Below are positions 60,791 through 64,000 of a stretch of DNA of 64,000 bases, piece by piece (the stretch's first letter is position 1; every line of letters starts with the position of its first letter). The stretch comes from Cephalopachus bancanus. Its lineage: Eukaryota > Chordata > Mammalia > Primates > Tarsiidae. Under the pieces are notes generated by a model. That model ran no database searches. It saw only the letters and a program-made list of their open reading frames with translations, and was not told the DNA's origin. The stretch lies in NCBI GenBank assembly GCA_027257055.1, contig JAPVLO010000019.1:13287001-13351000 (forward strand), given 5' to 3'. The position numbers were made by a program, and so were the translations under genes.

Positions 60791-61600
60791 CTGAAATCAT
60801 AGTTATTACTTTTGTACGCTTGAATGAAACATAAGTTAGTGTTTCTGGTGCCTCACTATCTATGATATGGTTGCCTGCATACATGGGTACCTGCATAAAT
60901 AAACATTTATAATTATCACCATCCAAACACAGAGTTTATATAGAAGCTACTCATATGTTCCCCAATTTAAAAGATTTGCATACTTAATACTGTGTTATTT
61001 TCTAGAAGTCAGACACCTTGCTCCCAAAGTTGCCTTTCTCATATTTCTTACTTCTTGAAACAGTGTGTTTACTGCTCTGCCAGAGTTCTGAAGTCAACAA
61101 ATTGGTGACTGTATCCTTCAGCAAAGAAAGGAAATTTGTTCCTCAGCTTCCAAGTTGAAAATTCAAGTGTAGTTTAACAAAAAACATATCAGACCAATTA
61201 TTGCATTGAAATGGTATTATTTGAATTATGAATAATTAAGGATTAATTACTTTTTGAGATCTGTCTTCATAGCATCTGTTTCCTATATGAAAATATGTTT
61301 TAAGTAATTAACAATGGATTTGCCAATCATCTCTGGTGTTCTTTTTTTATTATTAAGGACTTCATGTGTGCATATGTATACACACATATGCATGTATAAA
61401 TATGCACATCTATTCATACATTTACATTATGTACACATGATATGTCTTTTTATTTTAACTCTCCACTACTAATAAAGATTCAAAGACAAGAAGTACTTTA
61501 AATGTAATAAGTGAATGTGATTCTATGAAATTAAAAGCATTTTAATAATTATATGGTAATATGGATCATGTTTTTCTTTTTTGTAAAATACTTTCAGAGA
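60791..61600. other. AT-rich non-genic sequence
   Basis: No gene. An alternating purine/pyrimidine palindromic run ('tgtgtgcatatgtatacacac') lies near 61365-61390. Confidence 0.4.
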
Positions 61601-61601
61601 A

Positions 61602-61930
61602 AGTTGATTTCATATATATATGAAATATATATACTTTTTTTTTTTTTTGAGTTGGAGTCTCACTCTGTTGCCCAGACTGGAGGGCAGTGGCCGCTCCCGG
61701 CCACCGCAGCCTTGACCTGCTGGGCTCCGGCGATCCTTCCGCCTCAGCAGCTGGAACTACAGGCGTGCGCTACCACACTTGGCTAATTTTTTGATTTATT
61801 GTAGAGATGAGGTCTCACCAAGTTGACCAGGCGGGTCTCAAACCCACAGGCTCAGGCAATCCACTCTCCTCAGCCTCCCAAGGCGCGGGATTACAGGCTG
61901 AGCCACCGAGCTCGGCTGATTTCATATTTT
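61602..61930 (-). mobile_element. Alu SINE, intermediate type, minus strand
   Basis: A poly(T) near 61636 leads into 'gttggagtctcactctgttgcccagactgg' and 'ggccgctcccggcc'. The older 'ggtctcaccaagttgaccaggcgggtctc' form is kept, so it is intermediate between local types. 'tgatttcatat' appears at about 61604 and again at 61917-61927. It is a likely duplication separated from the tail by a (TA)n insertion. Confidence 0.93.
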
Positions 61931-62940
61931 TTAAAATGAGATAAATATCCCAGTGCTATCAATTTTTTAAAATGCTGAATACTTTTGTTGCTAATCAATA
62001 AGCAAATTTTATAATTTATTAGTTTAAGTAATTTTCTTATTACAGTATTATACAGTGTTGTATGATTTAAACCACCTAAAAAGACAAAGGTATATAATGG
62101 ATCTGCTAAAAATCTGTCAAAATATCATTCATTTTTAATCATAATCACAGACAATCGAGTGTGAGGGTAAAAATATTTTGGTCAATATAAAGATAATCGA
62201 ACCGACCAAATAATTTTATGAAAGGGAGATTTAGAATTAGTTATTGCTTTATTCAGAACTACTCACATTGACGAATTAAAATGTTTCATATTGCACTGAA
62301 TTAAATGTGCAATATGCTTAACTCTGCTTCATGTTCATTTGCATTATATTGAAATTCATAAAGCATGTTTGCACATTTAACCAAGAATTATCCTTTGACT
62401 ATAGCAAATACGTTGTTACAAACACAAACCTCCTAAAACAAAAGTATTGGCACATATAAGCCTATAGATTTGGAGTTGCTTAAAATGAAATTCAGAAAAT
62501 GTAACTTTGCCAAAAAATCTCCTAGTGAAATAATTAAATTTGTCTTTGTCTGAATTGACTGGATAGTCTTCTAAAAGTGGAATTTGCCAGATAATTTAGA
62601 GCACATTATTATGCCACTGCCAGATTTATGTTACTGATTGGCCTTTGGGAAACCATCTGGTGGCAAAATACCTCTGCTCTAAATGAGGTTAAGATTATCT
62701 TTAAATTTTTTGCAAGAATCCATAGGGGATCTCCAAATGTTGGCATTGAATTAGTATTTGGGAGTTCATTTAAGACCACTATGTTAATCGTCTTCTTCTC
62801 TCTTTCCTTACAAAAAAAAAAAAAGGAGTTTCAGCTATAGACATATAGACATAAGGTATGGAAAGCCATCTTTCCACTGACAGTGGAAAATGTGTTTAGC
62901 TTTAGGAGAGAAAAAAAAATTAAAGGCTTACACAAAAGTG
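61931..62940. other. AT-rich non-genic sequence
   Basis: No gene recognised. It contains the inverted repeat listed separately. Confidence 0.4.
62287..62316. repeat. Perfect inverted repeat, 10-bp arms
   Basis: catattgcac and gtgcaatatg are exact reverse complements separated by ten bases. An octamer-like 'atttgcat' follows near 62337. Confidence 0.9.
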
Positions 62941-63450
62941 AGCTATGGTCCTCACCTCCAATCTAATTGGATTGAGTCCACTCACATTATGAAGGACAAT
63001 CAACTTTACTCAAAGTCCACTGATTGAATGTTCATCTCATCTAAAAACACACTCACAGAAACACCCAGGATAATGTTTGACTATATATCTGGTCACTGTG
63101 GTCAAGCCAAGTTGACATATAAAATTAACCATCACACTGACTTAATCAGATGCGCCCTTTAAAAGGTGAAACATCACCTGTTGTTCTCAAAGAAAATGAA
63201 AGCCACCATGAGTTCTGCATCTTCAAAGAACTGAATCTGCCAACAACCCGGAGGAGAACTTGGAAGAGGACACACTTGATGGGACCACAGCCCTGGCTGA
63301 AACCTTGATTACAGCTGGGTGAGGTTTTAACAGAGGATGAAGCTAACCTGTGCCTGAAATGCTGACCTTTGAAAACTATGAGATAATTTTAAAATGATGT
63401 TTCAAGCTGCTATATTTGTGGCAAGTCATTATGCAGCAATATAAATTAAT
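62940..63450 (+). repeat. Old mammalian repeat, family unassigned
   Basis: Two familiar blocks: 'cccaggataatgtttgac' with 'aagttgacatataaaattaaccatcac' (about 63065-63137), and a 3'-end block 'gaaaactatgagataatttt' with 'attatgcagcaatataaattaatata' (about 63371-63452). They may be one or two L1M/LTR-derived elements. Confidence 0.5.
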
Positions 63451-64000
63451 ATACATGTCTTCCAAGTTTCAGTACTTGAAGGCAAGAGAGCACTTCCACC
63501 TAGCAATGCAGTGTTTCAGATTCTTTCTGTTTGGATTAGCTTGTATCACATACTTATTCTTGAACCAACTGCTTGAATGAAGCCTTTGGTGCCATGTAGG
63601 CTGCTGGGTCACATGATCAACTTTTGGAGCTGAATATGGAGATATCCTTAAACCAGATGGATAGAGATAGAAGAAAACTGGTTCTAAAAAACACACTTGG
63701 CGTGCTATGAGCAGAGATACTGGGTAGCCGAAGAATGAATGTTCATTAAATTGGGCCTCAAATTTGTTGACTTTTAAATATTGATGTAGATTTGAGAGAA
63801 TATCCTTAAATCCCCTTTCACTACGTTCTTAAATTCTGTGATCAAATGTTCATAAATAATGCAGAATAAATATAAATTACTTTGTTTTTATTTATATTAT
63901 TAAAGCAAAAATTATTATTTATTCTTATCTCAGCATATTAGTTTACAAATAAGCTCCACCGAAATTGAAGTTACCAAGGTTAAATATTTTTTCACTTCTC
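63451..64000. other. Non-genic sequence at window end
   Basis: No gene recognised. Confidence 0.4.

Overview
The window is 64 kb of AT-rich primate nuclear DNA. I found no intact cellular protein-coding gene and no RNA gene. The sequence is a gene desert, or possibly a large intron, built from layered retroelements. The primate assignment rests on about a dozen dimeric Alu elements and on L1, L2, MIR, HAL1, MaLR, MER2 and hAT relics. Most Alus carry a lineage signature in the left arm/linker ('tctctacaataaatcaaaaa') and in the right arm ('ggccgggagcggcc'). I see no AluS/Y copies as in monkeys and apes. I also see no lemur AluL type and no lorisid tRNA-Alu composite. A tarsier-like genome is my best inference, held provisionally.

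Layout. 1-8.2 kb: old L1M, L2 and HAL1 relics with three Alus. 8.2-22 kb: mostly unique AT-rich DNA with Alus, two MIRs, an old L1M pair in opposite orientations and a (GGAA)n tract. 22-24.8 kb: an L1 with a 5' inversion (twin-priming structure). 25-30 kb: Alus, including one near-consensus copy at 26.7 kb, and a MER2 MITE. 30.05-35.35 kb: an L1 with its 5'UTR, ORF1 and most of ORF2 that stops early. It has a short A-run behind an internal AATAAA and is flanked by 15-bp target-site duplications. 35.7-40.7 kb: MLT1-type LTR, Alu, L1M, hAT (Zaphod-like) element and a compound microsatellite. 41.1-46.96 kb: a betaretrovirus-like endogenous provirus on the minus strand. It has two ~990-bp LTRs and broken gag and env. 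A large deletion removes most of gag, all of pro and nearly all of pol. A young Alu lies inside env. 47-49.4 kb: Alu, then a HAL1 relic split by a 513-bp solo LTR. 49.5-52.4 kb: a minus-strand L1 containing an interstitial telomeric (TTAGGG)n block, abutting a mariner transposase relic. 53.7-57.9 kb: Alus, AT microsatellites and an L1M split by a free left Alu monomer, an H2A.Z processed pseudogene and a tripartite Alu. 57.9-64 kb: mostly unique DNA with a MIR, an Alu and old repeat 3' ends.

Nothing here works as a gene set. The interest lies in mechanism: premature L1 polyadenylation, twin priming, telomeric repeat capture, internal proviral deletion, repeats in a proviral leader, and the order of nested insertions. 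Family names come from recognition by eye, not from a database search. Boundaries without a stated target-site duplication may be off by tens of bases.
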